From M55B112 sp040903745 (GTDB lineage: Bacteria; Bacteroidota; Bacteroidia; Bacteroidales; GCA-2748055), in contig JBBDUV010000075.1 of NCBI GenBank assembly GCA_040903745.1, positions 1 to 64,000 on the forward strand: 64,000 nt of DNA, in the 5' to 3' direction. Under the pieces are notes generated by a model, which had not been told where the DNA came from, did no database searches, and saw nothing but the letters and a program-made list of their open reading frames with translations. Shown here piece by piece: positions 45,071 through 54,735 of the stretch. The translations under genes were made by a program, and so were the position numbers. Each line of letters begins with the position of its first letter. Position 1 is the stretch's first letter.

Positions 45071-47101
45071 ATGAAACTATACAAACGATACCTCATCACC
45101 TCTGCCCTCCCCTATGCCAACGGCCCGCTCCACCTGGGCCACCTGGCAGGCGTATACGTGCCTTCCGATATTTACACCCGTTACCAGCGTCTGCGCGGCA
45201 AGGATATTATCCATGTCTGCGGCTCCGATGAGCATGGCGTGCCCATTACCCTTAAGGCCCGGAATGAGGGGGTGCATCCCCAGGATATTGTAAACAGGTA
45301 TCACGCACTCAATAAAAAGGCCTTTGAAGATTTTGGCATTGCATTCGATATCTATTCCCGTACATCGAACAAGGTGCATTATGAAACTGCCTCAGATATC
45401 TTCCGCAAATTATATGATGAAGGGAAGCTGCTGGAAAAGACTTCGGAACAGTATTTTGATGCTGAGGCAAACACGTTCCTGGCCGACCGGTACATTTCAG
45501 GTACCTGTCCGCACTGCGGTAATTTGGATGCCTATGGGGACCAATGTGAAAAGTGCGGAACATCGCTGAGCCCTTCCGACCTGATCGATCCCACCTCAAG
45601 GCTCAGTGGCAGCAAGCCGGAGCTGAGGGAGACCACACACTGGTATCTTCCGCTGAACAGGTATGAGCCCTGGCTGAAGGAGTGGATCCTCGAAGGACAT
45701 AAGGAGTGGAAACCCAATGTCTACGGACAATGTAAATCGTGGATCGACCAGGGATTACACCCCAGGGCGGTAAGCCGTGACCTGGACTGGGGGGTGCCGG
45801 TGCCCGTGGAGGGTGCTGAAGGCAAGGTGTTGTATGTATGGTTCGATGCCCCCATCGGTTATATCTCTGCTACGAAGGAACTCACGGCCGATTGGGAAAA
45901 ATACTGGAAAGATGATGATTGCCGGATGATCCATTTCATCGGAAAGGACAATATTGTATTTCACTGTATCATTTTTCCGGCGATATTGCAGGCTGAAGGA
46001 ACATATATCCTTCCCGACAATGTGCCTGCCAATGAGTTCCTGAATCTGGAGAGCGACAAGATCTCAACATCCAGGAACTGGGCGGTCTGGCTGCATGAAT
46101 ACCTGGAAGATTTTCCGGGAAAGCAGGATGTACTCAGGTATGTGCTCTGTGCCAACGCACCGGAAAACAAGGACAATGATTTTACTTGGAAAGACTTTCA
46201 GAACAGGAACAACAATGAACTTGTCGCCATCCTAGGCAATTTTGTGAACAGGGCCCTGGTGCTCACCAACAAATACTATGACGGCGAGGTACCGGCCCAG
46301 GGAAAGCTCCTTGAAAATGATAAGGCAGCGTTGTCTGATGTCCAAAAAATCACAGCCACAGTCGAAAAAAGTCTTGAGGGCTTCAGGTTCAGGGAAGCGG
46401 TCAAATTTGCGATGGACCTGGCCCGCCTGGGAAACAAATACCTGGCCGACACCGAACCATGGAAAGTGATAAAAACCGATCCTGAACGGGTGCAGACCAT
46501 CTTGTATATTGCTCTGCAGATTACGGCTGCTCTCTCCATATTATTGGAACCGTTCCTCCCTTTCTCCATGAAAAAGCTGAGAAGTTTCATTGATTTTAAC
46601 GAAACCGGCTGGGAGCGGTTGAAACATACCGAACTACTCAAACCGGGACACAGGATCAATCAACCTGACCTGCTTTTTGAAAAGATTGAAGATGAGGCAA
46701 TCAGGGAGCAGCTGGATAAATTGCAGAAGACAAAAGAGGCCGGACAGAAAGAGGTGTATGTTAATCCGCAAAAACCAGAGATCACATTTGATGACTTTTC
46801 GAAGGTGGATATCCGGACTGCCACCATCCTGGAGGCAGAGAAAGTGCCCAAAACCAAAAAGCTTATTAAGATGGTTGTTGACACAGGTACAGGTATACGT
46901 ACTATTGTATCGGGTATTGCCGAACATTACGACCCCGAAAATCTTCCCGGAAAGAAGGTTTGTGTGCTCGTGAACCTGGCTCCAAGGAACATTAAGGGAA
47001 TAGCCTCTCAGGGTATGATATTGCTATCGGAAAACAGCGACGGACAGCTCTTTTTCGTTGAACCCGGGAATGAGGCCCATAACGGGGCGGAGGTGAAATA
47101 G
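45071..47101 (+). CDS. metG: methionyl-tRNA synthetase
   Basis: 676 residues. HIGH-type motif PYANGPLHLGHLAG at the N-terminus, a zinc knuckle CPHCGNLDAYGDQCEKCG near residue 145, and the KMSKS-like ESDKISTSRNWAVW near 335. A C-terminal EMAP-II/Trbp111 tRNA-binding domain (from about residue 575: FDDFSKVDIRTATILEAEKV) is present, as in dimeric MetRS. It charges initiator and elongator tRNAs with methionine. The start is the ATG that follows the promoter. Confidence 0.97.
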   Translation: MKLYKRYLITSALPYANGPLHLGHLAGVYVPSDIYTRYQRLRGKDIIHVCGSDEHGVPITLKARNEGVHPQDIVNRYHALNKKAFEDFGIAFDIYSRTSNKVHYETASDIFRKLYDEGKLLEKTSEQYFDAEANTFLADRYISGTCPHCGNLDAYGDQCEKCGTSLSPSDLIDPTSRLSGSKPELRETTHWYLPLNRYEPWLKEWILEGHKEWKPNVYGQCKSWIDQGLHPRAVSRDLDWGVPVPVEGAEGKVLYVWFDAPIGYISATKELTADWEKYWKDDDCRMIHFIGKDNIVFHCIIFPAILQAEGTYILPDNVPANEFLNLESDKISTSRNWAVWLHEYLEDFPGKQDVLRYVLCANAPENKDNDFTWKDFQNRNNNELVAILGNFVNRALVLTNKYYDGEVPAQGKLLENDKAALSDVQKITATVEKSLEGFRFREAVKFAMDLARLGNKYLADTEPWKVIKTDPERVQTILYIALQITAALSILLEPFLPFSMKKLRSFIDFNETGWERLKHTELLKPGHRINQPDLLFEKIEDEAIREQLDKLQKTKEAGQKEVYVNPQKPEITFDDFSKVDIRTATILEAEKVPKTKKLIKMVVDTGTGIRTIVSGIAEHYDPENLPGKKVCVLVNLAPRNIKGIASQGMILLSENSDGQLFFVEPGNEAHNGAEVK

Positions 47102-47152
47102 GGTGTTACACGGATCTGGTGTTTTTCGGGATGAACGCTTGATATTAGGCGC

Positions 47153-48190
47153 TTACCTCTTCAATACCCAGGCACTGCTCACGCCAGATTCAGCCTTCAA
47201 CCTGGACAGATCTCTGACCGCCTCTTCCTTCTCGGCGTAAGATCTGATCGATACACGGTACAATCTGTTCTCCGTAATGATCATCTCTGCCGGAAATCCG
47301 GCTGACTTCAACTTGTTCATCAAATTTGTGGCATTCTGCAGGTTTTGAAAGCTGCCTGCAATAATGAAGTATTTGTTCTGCTGCACAGGGGGGGCAGTAG
47401 ATGATTCGTCAACCTTGGTCCCCTCCTCCTTTTTTACCCGGTCAGGAACTGCCGCATCATCCCCGGCCGGCTTAACAGAATGATTGCCTTCCGGTGAACC
47501 CTTGCGCTCATCCATATCCCGTATCACAATGCCCTCCTTCCCGAATTCCACACTGTTCCCCGAGGGGATAAGCAGAATGATTACCAGGACAGCAATGAGT
47601 GATCCAACAACAATCCAGATGATCTTCCATTTATTGACCGGCTTTCTCTGGGAAGCACGCATGGAAGGTTTATCACTGGAAAGAACAGGCTCCTGTCTGT
47701 TTTTTGATGAAGGACGAGGCTTGCCGGCCGGTTTATCTTCTCTGACCGGTTCCTCTTTTTCTGCTTGTTCACTTTCAAGCTCCAGAATCTCAAGCGGTTC
47801 AAGTCCGAAGGTATCAGGATCAATAACCCAACCGGGGTCTTTGGCAAAATGAATCCTGTTTTCATCATCCCTGGAAAAGGTTCCAACCTGTTCAAGCCTG
47901 TACTTTTCTCCTTTGTCAAGCTTAAATTTGATGGCGTCAACCAACTCCAGAAGCTGTTGTCTCGCCTCTTCCGGATCAATATTTTCACCGGCCGCATACA
48001 CATCGGCAAGCTTTCCATCGCCCTTCGGGTGAGTAGGATCGAACTTAACAACCGGACCAGGGGGTTCAACTTTGCCGTCTGCTCCTTTCTGTCCTTTGCC
48101 TTCAGTAATGATCAGACTTCCAAATCCCGGTAAAACCACTGGTTCCTGGTCGGAAAGGATCTGCCGAATATATGTTCCTAAATATGCCAT
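47153..48190 (-). CDS. HU-like/SPOR-domain membrane protein
   Basis: 345 residues. The N-terminal ~130 residues (YIRQILSDQEPVVLPGFGSL ... YRLEQVGTFSRDDENRIHF) resemble the HU/CCDC81-like module seen in Bacteroidota SPOR proteins. A Lys/Pro-rich linker follows, then one membrane helix (IIWIVVGSLIAVLVIILLI, ~residues 190-208) and a C-terminal SPOR domain (NKYFIIAGSFQNLQNATNLMNKLKSAG) that binds denuded peptidoglycan at division sites. This gives a cytoplasmic N-terminus and periplasmic SPOR domain, a likely division-site protein. The C-terminus WVLKR is typical. Confidence 0.8.
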   Translation of the reverse strand: MAYLGTYIRQILSDQEPVVLPGFGSLIITEGKGQKGADGKVEPPGPVVKFDPTHPKGDGKLADVYAAGENIDPEEARQQLLELVDAIKFKLDKGEKYRLEQVGTFSRDDENRIHFAKDPGWVIDPDTFGLEPLEILELESEQAEKEEPVREDKPAGKPRPSSKNRQEPVLSSDKPSMRASQRKPVNKWKIIWIVVGSLIAVLVIILLIPSGNSVEFGKEGIVIRDMDERKGSPEGNHSVKPAGDDAAVPDRVKKEEGTKVDESSTAPPVQQNKYFIIAGSFQNLQNATNLMNKLKSAGFPAEMIITENRLYRVSIRSYAEKEEAVRDLSRLKAESGVSSAWVLKR

Positions 48191-48238
48191 GCCGGACGTG
48201 TTAATTGTATACTATTTGATGAATGCATTATCTTATAG

Positions 48239-48246
48239 CAAAAATA
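48239..48246 (-). promoter_or_regulatory. -7 promoter element of the SPOR-protein gene
   Basis: TATTTTTG on the minus strand, perfect TAnnTTTG, about 48 bases before the start codon. Confidence 0.45.
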
Positions 48247-48346
48247 ACACAAATCAGAATATGTAAGAATCTATCCAATCCGACTTCTGAACATAGTTAT
48301 CAACGTAATAATACGCATTTTGCCAAATAAAACTGTTTGTAATTGC

Positions 48347-48354
48347 TATATTCG
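48347..48354 (+). promoter_or_regulatory. possible -7 element of the nucleotide-sugar operon
   Basis: TATATTCG, 7 of 8 positions of the -7 box, 28 bases before the first gene of the wbp-like operon. TTTG occurs at 48319-48322, slightly far for a -33 box. Confidence 0.4.
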
Positions 48355-48382
48355 TAATCTAAAACAGCAAGGTTAATTTTGT

Positions 48383-49513
48383 ATGAAAAAAATAAAAATG
48401 GTGGATCTACATACGCAATATCTTCGTCACAGCGAAGATATAGATTATGCCATTCGGGAGGTAATCCATTCCACCGCATTTATCAAGGGTCCTGATGTTC
48501 AGCTTTTTCAGCAGGAACTTGCCGATTATATGATGGTTGATCACTGTATTACCTGTGGAAACGGAACAGATGCATTGCAGATCGCTATGATGGCACTGGG
48601 ACTTCAGCCGGGCGACGAAGTAATTACCACACCCTTCACCTTTGTTGCCACCGTCGAGGTGATCAGTCTGCTCGGGCTGAAACCCGTTTTTGTGGATATC
48701 GATCCCGGCACTTTCAACCTCGACGCTTCAAAACTTGAACAGGTATTAACCAACCGTACCAAAGCGATTGTTCCCGTGCACCTTTTCGGACAGGCGGCTA
48801 GCATGAACAGTATTCTTAAATTCGCACGGAATAACAACCTTTTCGTGATCGAGGATAATGCGCAGGCGATCGGGGCAACATACCGGCTTGCCGATGGATC
48901 ATCAGGCAAAGCAGGAGCACTGGGTGATATCGGTTGCACCTCCTTTTTCCCGAGCAAAAACCTCGGTGCTTTTGGCGACGGGGGTGCACTATTTACAAAC
49001 GATGCCGCATTGGCGCAAAGAATTGGTTCCCTTGTCAACCATGGCATGACCCGCCGATACCATTATGATCATGTCGGGGTAAACTCGCGGCTTGATACAA
49101 TTCAGGCGGCCATTTTGCGCGTTAAGTTAAAATTCCTGGACGAATACAATGCTGCCAGACAAGAGGTTGCAAAAACATACGATACTGCCTTCTCAAAGAT
49201 TTCCGGATTAAAGATCCCCGAAAGAGATCCCGGTTCCGAACATATTTTTCACCAGTATACCTTGCAGGTGCCTGGTGGACAACGGGACGCACTGAAAGAA
49301 TTTCTCAATCAGCAGGAGATCCCCGCCATGATCTACTATCCGGTTCCGCTTCATCTGCAAAAGGCCTATGCAGAACTTGGGTACAGAGAAGGAAGTTTCC
49401 CTGTTGCTGAAGAGCTTTCCGAAAAAGTGCTCAGCCTGCCCATACATACCGAGATGGAAGATGATCAGCTTGAAACCATTATTTCAGCAGTAACAAATTT
49501 TTTCAGACAATGA
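48383..49513 (+). CDS. DegT/DnrJ/EryC1/StrS aminotransferase (WbpE/WlbC-like)
   Basis: 376 residues. TCGNGTDALQIAMMALGLQPGDEVITTPFTFVAT near residue 55, VIEDNAQAIGATY near 155 with the PLP Asp, and the Schiff-base Lys in FFPSKNLGAFGDGGALF near 195. These are the standard motifs of sugar aminotransferases. The downstream acetyltransferase, Gfo/Idh-type dehydrogenase and UDP-sugar 6-dehydrogenase match the WbpABDE pathway, in which this enzyme aminates the 3-keto group of UDP-3-keto-GlcNAcA. It overlaps the next gene by 4 bases. Confidence 0.8.
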   Translation: MKKIKMVDLHTQYLRHSEDIDYAIREVIHSTAFIKGPDVQLFQQELADYMMVDHCITCGNGTDALQIAMMALGLQPGDEVITTPFTFVATVEVISLLGLKPVFVDIDPGTFNLDASKLEQVLTNRTKAIVPVHLFGQAASMNSILKFARNNNLFVIEDNAQAIGATYRLADGSSGKAGALGDIGCTSFFPSKNLGAFGDGGALFTNDAALAQRIGSLVNHGMTRRYHYDHVGVNSRLDTIQAAILRVKLKFLDEYNAARQEVAKTYDTAFSKISGLKIPERDPGSEHIFHQYTLQVPGGQRDALKEFLNQQEIPAMIYYPVPLHLQKAYAELGYREGSFPVAEELSEKVLSLPIHTEMEDDQLETIISAVTNFFRQ

Positions 49514-50094
49514 CCGGAGAAAAACCATATTTCACGCACGAAACAGCGGTAATTGATGAGGGATGCGAGATCGGAGAAGGGACAAAAATCTGGCACTTCT
49601 CACATATTATGACCGGCGCCGTGATCGGCGAAAAATGCAACCTGGGTCAGAATGTGGTCATATCTCCCGGTGTTAAGCTGGGAAAAAATGTAAAGGTACA
49701 AAACAATGTCTCCATTTACACCGGTGTGATATGCGAAGACGATGTGTTCCTGGGACCTTCCATGGTTTTTACCAATGTGATCAATCCCAGGAGTAAAGTG
49801 GTCAGAAGAGATGAATATGTAAAAACCCTGGTAGGCACCGGTGCGTCCATCGGTGCAAATGCCACAATCATCTGCGGAAACGAGATAGGGAAGTATGCTT
49901 TTATCGGTGCCGGAGCTGTTGTTACAAAGGAGGTCCTTCCCTATGCCCTGGTTGTTGGAAATCCTTCCCGCCAGGTCGGTTGGATGAGTGAATACGGTCA
50001 TCGCCTTGAATTCGACAAATCGGGCCGGGCGATCTGTCCCGAAAGCAAAGAAAAATATGAACTTACAGATAACCATGTAGAAAAATTGTCCTGA
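49510..50094 (+). CDS. left-handed beta-helix N-acetyltransferase (WbpD/WlbB-like)
   Basis: 194 residues with clear hexapeptide repeats ([LIV]-G-x-x-x-x) through residues 15-150: CEIGEGTKIWHFSHIMTGAVIGEKCNLGQNVVISPGVKLGKNVKVQNNV. GNPSRQVGWMSEYGHRLEF at the C-terminal end is the family signature of WbpD-type enzymes that acetylate the 3-amino group of UDP-GlcNAc(3NH2)A. It is coupled to the aminotransferase gene. Confidence 0.85.
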   Translation: MTGEKPYFTHETAVIDEGCEIGEGTKIWHFSHIMTGAVIGEKCNLGQNVVISPGVKLGKNVKVQNNVSIYTGVICEDDVFLGPSMVFTNVINPRSKVVRRDEYVKTLVGTGASIGANATIICGNEIGKYAFIGAGAVVTKEVLPYALVVGNPSRQVGWMSEYGHRLEFDKSGRAICPESKEKYELTDNHVEKLS

Positions 50095-50162
50095 ACTGTG
50101 GAATGAATCTTATATTATTGAGGTTCATTATTTTAACTGTAGAATAAAATAAGTTTTAATAG

Positions 50163-51107
50163 ATGAGCAAGAACTTTTCAATCATCGGAATAGCAGGTTA
50201 TATCGCTATCAGGCATGTCAACGCGATTAAAGAAACCGGAAACGAACTGGTGGCCGCGCTGGATAAATTTGACAGTGTGGGATTTGTAGACTCCTTTTTT
50301 CCGGATGCAGATTTTTTCGTGGAATTTGAAAGATTCGACAGGCACATTGCCAAGCTAAACAGGAACGGCAAGCAAATCGACTTTGTATCGATCTGCTCAC
50401 CCAACTACCTCCACGACTCTCATATCAGGTTCGCCCTGAGAAGCGGGGCAGATGCCATCTGTGAGAAACCACTGGTGCTGAACCCCTGGAACATTGATGC
50501 GTTGCTCGATTATGAGCAGGAGACAGGAAAGAAAGTGTATAATATACTTCAGCTCAGACACCATCCAGGCATTATCGAACTAAAGAAAAAGATCGAAAAC
50601 GGTCCACTGGATAAGATCTATGATATTGACCTCTCCTACATCACCAGCCGCGGCAAATGGTACCACTATTCCTGGAAGGGTGATGAACATAAATCGGGGG
50701 GCATCGCCACAAACATTGGTGTTCACTTTTTCGATATGCTTACCTGGATTTTTGGTGATGTTGAAGAAAACAGGGTGCATCTTTTAAAAACGGATAAGGC
50801 AGCAGGATTTCTCCAGCTTGAAAGAGCAAGGGTGCGCTGGTACCTGAGTATTGATTTCAATGACGTGCCGGCAGAGCCGAAAGCAAAAGGACAACGTACC
50901 TACCGTTCCATCACGGTAGATGGGGATGAGATAGAGTTCAGCGGTGGATTTACTGATCTGCATACCCTTTCCTACCAACATATTCTGAATGGAAAAGGCT
51001 TCGGAGTGGAGTGTGCCAGGAATTCCATCCAGACCGTATACAACATCAGGAATGCAGAACAATCAGATTTGAAGGGTGATTATCATCCATTCATCAATAA
51101 AAAATAG
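50163..51107 (+). CDS. Gfo/Idh/MocA oxidoreductase (WbpB/WlbA-like)
   Basis: 314 residues. The N-terminal Rossmann region is FSIIGIAGYIAIRHVNAIKETG, an Ala/Tyr variant of GxGxxG seen in WlbA. VSICSPNYLHDSHIRFALRSGADAICEKPLVLNP holds the EKP Lys near 102. LQLRHHPGIIELKK and GGIATNIGVHFFDML, with the catalytic His, follow. It oxidises C3 of UDP-GlcNAcA with NAD+. It stands between the acetyltransferase and 6-dehydrogenase genes of the same pathway; spacing to the next gene is 3 bases. Confidence 0.85.
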   Translation: MSKNFSIIGIAGYIAIRHVNAIKETGNELVAALDKFDSVGFVDSFFPDADFFVEFERFDRHIAKLNRNGKQIDFVSICSPNYLHDSHIRFALRSGADAICEKPLVLNPWNIDALLDYEQETGKKVYNILQLRHHPGIIELKKKIENGPLDKIYDIDLSYITSRGKWYHYSWKGDEHKSGGIATNIGVHFFDMLTWIFGDVEENRVHLLKTDKAAGFLQLERARVRWYLSIDFNDVPAEPKAKGQRTYRSITVDGDEIEFSGGFTDLHTLSYQHILNGKGFGVECARNSIQTVYNIRNAEQSDLKGDYHPFINKK

Positions 51108-51110
51108 AAC

Positions 51111-52400
51111 ATGTACAACGAGTTAGTCAGCAAGGATAAAACAATGGCCGTGATCGGACTTGGCTATGTAGGGCTGCCCATTGCCCTTGAATTTGCAAAA
51201 AAGATCAGGGTGATCGGGTTTGATATACGAGAAGATCGTATCAAAATGATGCGCGAAAACATCGACCCCAGCAATGAAATGACCGCCCGGGATTTTGAAG
51301 GATGCGACATTACCTTCACAGCCAGCATCGAAGATCTCAAGGAGGCCTCATTTTATGTTGTGGCTGTACCCACCCCCATCGACGAACACAAAAAACCCGA
51401 CCTGTCGCCTTTGCTGAGCGCAACCAGAACCGTAGGAAAGGTGTTGAGCAGCGGCGATTATGTAGTGTATGAATCAACTGTTTATCCGGGATGTACTGAA
51501 GAGGATTGCGTTCCTCTCCTGGAAGATATTTCGGGACTTGAATTTATCACCGGTTTCAAGGTGGGTTTCTCTCCGGAGCGAATCAATCCGGGGGATAAAA
51601 AGCATACCCTGACTAAAATCACAAAGGTTTCATCGGGGTGCGATGCTGAATCAGCCGAGGAGATCGCCAAAACGTATGAGCTGGTGATCGAGGCTGGCGT
51701 ACACCGTGCAAGCTCCATCAAGGTGGCTGAAGCTGCCAAAATCATTGAAAATAGCCAGCGCGATATCAACATCGCGTTTATGAATGAGCTCTCGATGATC
51801 TTCAATAAAATGAACATCAATACATATGAAGTGCTTGAAGCCGCCGGGACAAAATGGAACTTTCTTCCCTTCTTTCCCGGACTCGTTGGCGGACACTGCA
51901 TCGGGGTCGACCCCTACTACCTCACCTATCAATCGGCAATGTATGGTCACCATTCTCAGATCATTAATGCAGGAAGGGGAATCAATGACGGAATGGCAGC
52001 CTGGGTGGCAAAACAGGTGACCATCAAATTATCCAACCTCTTTACAAACCTGAAGGAGTGCAGGGTCCTGGTGATGGGAACAACGTTCAAGGAAAATGTA
52101 AGCGATATCAGAAACTCAAAGGTGGCTGATGTGGTTTATGAATTAAGGGAATTTGGCGTGAGTGTCGAAATAGTTGATCCCTTTGCTGACGCTTCCGAGG
52201 TTCTGGAAGAGTATGGATATCAGCTTCAGAAAGAGCCTGCTGGCAATTATCACAGCATAATAATAGCCGTGGGTCATGACGAATATGCTGCTCTGAATGA
52301 GTCTGATTTTCAAAACATGCTGGTTTCCAAAGGTGTTTTGGTCGATCTGAAAGGAATTTTCAGAAACCGGATCAGCAAACTGAATTACTGGAGTCTGTAA
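51111..52400 (+). CDS. UDP-N-acetyl-D-glucosamine/UDP-sugar 6-dehydrogenase (WbpA/TviB-like)
   Basis: 429 residues. NAD+ motif MAVIGLGYVGLPIALEFAK, ESTVYPGCTEEDCVPLLE, SFSPERINPGD-like FSPERINPGDKKHTL, and the active-site Cys in VGGHCIGVDPYYLTYQS near residue 260. The C-terminal VLVMGTTFKENVSDIRNSKV and VEIVDPFAD match the WecC/TviB group that oxidises the C6 of UDP-GlcNAc or UDP-GalNAc. Being the last gene of the wbp-like set, UDP-GlcNAc is the likelier substrate. It makes the hexuronic acid on which the other three enzymes act. Confidence 0.85.
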   Translation: MYNELVSKDKTMAVIGLGYVGLPIALEFAKKIRVIGFDIREDRIKMMRENIDPSNEMTARDFEGCDITFTASIEDLKEASFYVVAVPTPIDEHKKPDLSPLLSATRTVGKVLSSGDYVVYESTVYPGCTEEDCVPLLEDISGLEFITGFKVGFSPERINPGDKKHTLTKITKVSSGCDAESAEEIAKTYELVIEAGVHRASSIKVAEAAKIIENSQRDINIAFMNELSMIFNKMNINTYEVLEAAGTKWNFLPFFPGLVGGHCIGVDPYYLTYQSAMYGHHSQIINAGRGINDGMAAWVAKQVTIKLSNLFTNLKECRVLVMGTTFKENVSDIRNSKVADVVYELREFGVSVEIVDPFADASEVLEEYGYQLQKEPAGNYHSIIIAVGHDEYAALNESDFQNMLVSKGVLVDLKGIFRNRISKLNYWSL

Positions 52401-52476
52401 AATAAACCAATACAACATTAATGTGAGCAGAAAATCAGTCTGGTCCATATAACAATAAACTATAAAACAGAAATAG

Positions 52477-53529
52477 ATGAAAACCATACTCGTAACAGGA
52501 GGAACGGGATATATTGGATCGCATACTGTTGTTGAACTGCAGGAAGCGGGATACAAAGTTGTCATTATTGATAATCTTTCCAACTCACAACCCGATGTAG
52601 TTGACAATATTGAAGCAATCACAGGGATCAGGCCTGAATTTGAAATGGTCGATCTTAAAGACAGGGAAGCGACACTGGAAGTGTTTACCACCCATCCGGA
52701 AATCAAGGCCGTGATCCATTTTGCAGCCCTCAAAGCTGTTGGAGAAAGTGTCAATATCCCACTCGATTACTACAAAAACAATATCGACTCCCTGATCCAT
52801 GTACTGGAGGGAATGCAAGTGACCGGGGTACGGCACATTGTATTTTCATCTTCCTGCACTGTATACGGCGAACCCGATGCACTGCCGGTAACTGAGCACG
52901 CTCCTATCAAGAAAGCCAATTCACCCTACGGTAATACCAAACAGATCTGTGAAGAACTTATGGAGGACTTCAGGGTCCCGAATCCCGATATCAATGTGAT
53001 CTCCCTCAGGTACTTTAATCCCATCGGAGCTCACCCAACAGCCCTGATCGGAGAACTTCCCATCGGTGTTCCAAACAACCTGGTCCCCTTCATTACGCAA
53101 ACCGCCATCGGCGTGAGAAATGAACTGCAGGTTTTTGGTGATGACTATAATACGCCCGACGGATCGGCCATTCGCGATTATATCAACGTGGTGGACCTGG
53201 CAAAAGCACATGTTGTTGCTATTGAAAGACTATTAAAGAGAAAGAACCGGTCGGGATACGAGGTATTCAACCTCGGTACAGGAAAAGGAAACTCTGTGTT
53301 TGAGGTAATTAAAACATTTGAAAAGGCAACCGGGCAAACTTTGAAACACAAGGTTGTCGGACGGAGAGAAGGAGATGTCGAACAGGTATATGCCGATACC
53401 TCATATGCTAACAAAGAGTTGGGATGGAAAGCTGAAAAAAGCCTTGACGAAACACTCCTCTCGGCCTGGAAATGGGAACAACGTTACCGTGCAGAAAACA
53501 CACCAAAACGTTCCGGAGAGATAAAATGA
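52477..53529 (+). CDS. galE: UDP-glucose 4-epimerase
   Basis: 350 residues. VTGGTGYIGSHTVVELQEAGY at the N-terminus, HFAALKAVGESVNIPLDYY near 85, FSSSCTVYG near 125, and the catalytic YGNTK near residue 149. LRYFNPIGAH and RDYINVVDLAKAH are standard GalE motifs. It interconverts UDP-glucose and UDP-galactose, or the N-acetyl forms; GalE substrate choice is not visible. It follows the UDP-sugar dehydrogenase gene by 76 bases. Confidence 0.93.
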   Translation: MKTILVTGGTGYIGSHTVVELQEAGYKVVIIDNLSNSQPDVVDNIEAITGIRPEFEMVDLKDREATLEVFTTHPEIKAVIHFAALKAVGESVNIPLDYYKNNIDSLIHVLEGMQVTGVRHIVFSSSCTVYGEPDALPVTEHAPIKKANSPYGNTKQICEELMEDFRVPNPDINVISLRYFNPIGAHPTALIGELPIGVPNNLVPFITQTAIGVRNELQVFGDDYNTPDGSAIRDYINVVDLAKAHVVAIERLLKRKNRSGYEVFNLGTGKGNSVFEVIKTFEKATGQTLKHKVVGRREGDVEQVYADTSYANKELGWKAEKSLDETLLSAWKWEQRYRAENTPKRSGEIK

Positions 53530-53622
53530 TGCATTTAGCAGCCTTAGCGCAGCTATTGAAGTTTTAGCCTCGCTGAGCCCGTGAACTCGGTTCTTGCAAG
53601 CAATAATTAAAATTGGATAGAT

Positions 53623-54666
53623 ATGAAAACTATACTTATAACCGGGGGAGCCGGATTCATCGGCTCACATGTTGTCAGACTTTTTGTAAATAAATATCCC
53701 GATTACCATATCCTGAACCTCGATGCACTCACTTATGCAGGCAACCTTGAGAATCTGAAGGATATTGAAAAGTCGCCCAACTATGAATTCATTAAAGGCG
53801 ACATCACCGATCAGGAATTTATCGACCGGCTGTTTTCCGAACATGATATTCATGGTGTGATCCACCTGGCAGCAGAGTCGCATGTGGACCGTTCGATCAA
53901 GGACCCCTTGTCCTTTATCAAAACCAACATCATCGGCACCATGAATCTTCTGAATGGCTGCCGTAACAACTGGTCATCTTTCGAAAACCGGCTGTTCTAC
54001 CATATCTCAACCGACGAAGTATACGGAAGCCTGGGTGATAAAGGGCTCTTTACTGAAGAAACACCTTACGACCCGAAGAGTCCCTACTCAGCCTCCAAGG
54101 CAAGTTCCGATCACCTCGTGAGGGCGTATAAAAACACCTACGGGCTCCCGGTTGTAATCTCCAACTGCTCCAACAACTACGGCCCCAACCAATTTCCTGA
54201 AAAACTAATCCCACTGGTCATCAATAACCTGCGCTACAATAAACCGATCCCGGTGTATGGCAAGGGAGAAAATATCAGGGACTGGCTCTATGTGGAGGAG
54301 CATGCTGTAGCCATTGATAAAATTTTCCATGAAGGCAGGATCGGGGAAACCTACAATATTGGGGGAAACAACGAGTGGAAGAATATTGACCTTATCAGGG
54401 TGCTTTGCAAAATCATGGACATAAAGCTGAGCCATGAACCCGGTACAGCAGAAAAGCTGATCACCTTTGTGAAGGACCGGGCAGGACACGATCTCCGCTA
54501 TGCCATCGACAGCAGCAAGATCAGCCGCGAATTGGGATGGGAACCTTCTTTAACCTTCGAAACCGGGCTGGAGAAAACGGTCGACTGGTACCTCGATAAT
54601 CTCAATTGGCTGCAAAATGTAACCTCAGGCGCCTATGTCTCCTATTATGAAAAGATGTATGGGTAA
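53623..54666 (+). CDS. rmlB: dTDP-glucose 4,6-dehydratase
   Basis: 347 residues. LITGGAGFIGSHVVRLF, HLAAESHVDRSIKDP near 85, FYHISTDEVYGSLGDKG with the Thr-Asp-Glu catalytic triad near 125, and YSASKASSDHLVRA near 150. It gives dTDP-4-keto-6-deoxyglucose, the precursor of rhamnose and other deoxysugars. rmlA, rmlC and rmlD are not in the window. It lies 93 bases after galE and closes the nucleotide-sugar run. Confidence 0.95.
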   Translation: MKTILITGGAGFIGSHVVRLFVNKYPDYHILNLDALTYAGNLENLKDIEKSPNYEFIKGDITDQEFIDRLFSEHDIHGVIHLAAESHVDRSIKDPLSFIKTNIIGTMNLLNGCRNNWSSFENRLFYHISTDEVYGSLGDKGLFTEETPYDPKSPYSASKASSDHLVRAYKNTYGLPVVISNCSNNYGPNQFPEKLIPLVINNLRYNKPIPVYGKGENIRDWLYVEEHAVAIDKIFHEGRIGETYNIGGNNEWKNIDLIRVLCKIMDIKLSHEPGTAEKLITFVKDRAGHDLRYAIDSSKISRELGWEPSLTFETGLEKTVDWYLDNLNWLQNVTSGAYVSYYEKMYG

Positions 54667-54735
54667 ATAAAATATTAAATTTCAGCAACCTGCAATCACT
54701 GCTTTAGAACTACCTGCTTTTCTATCGAAAAAATA

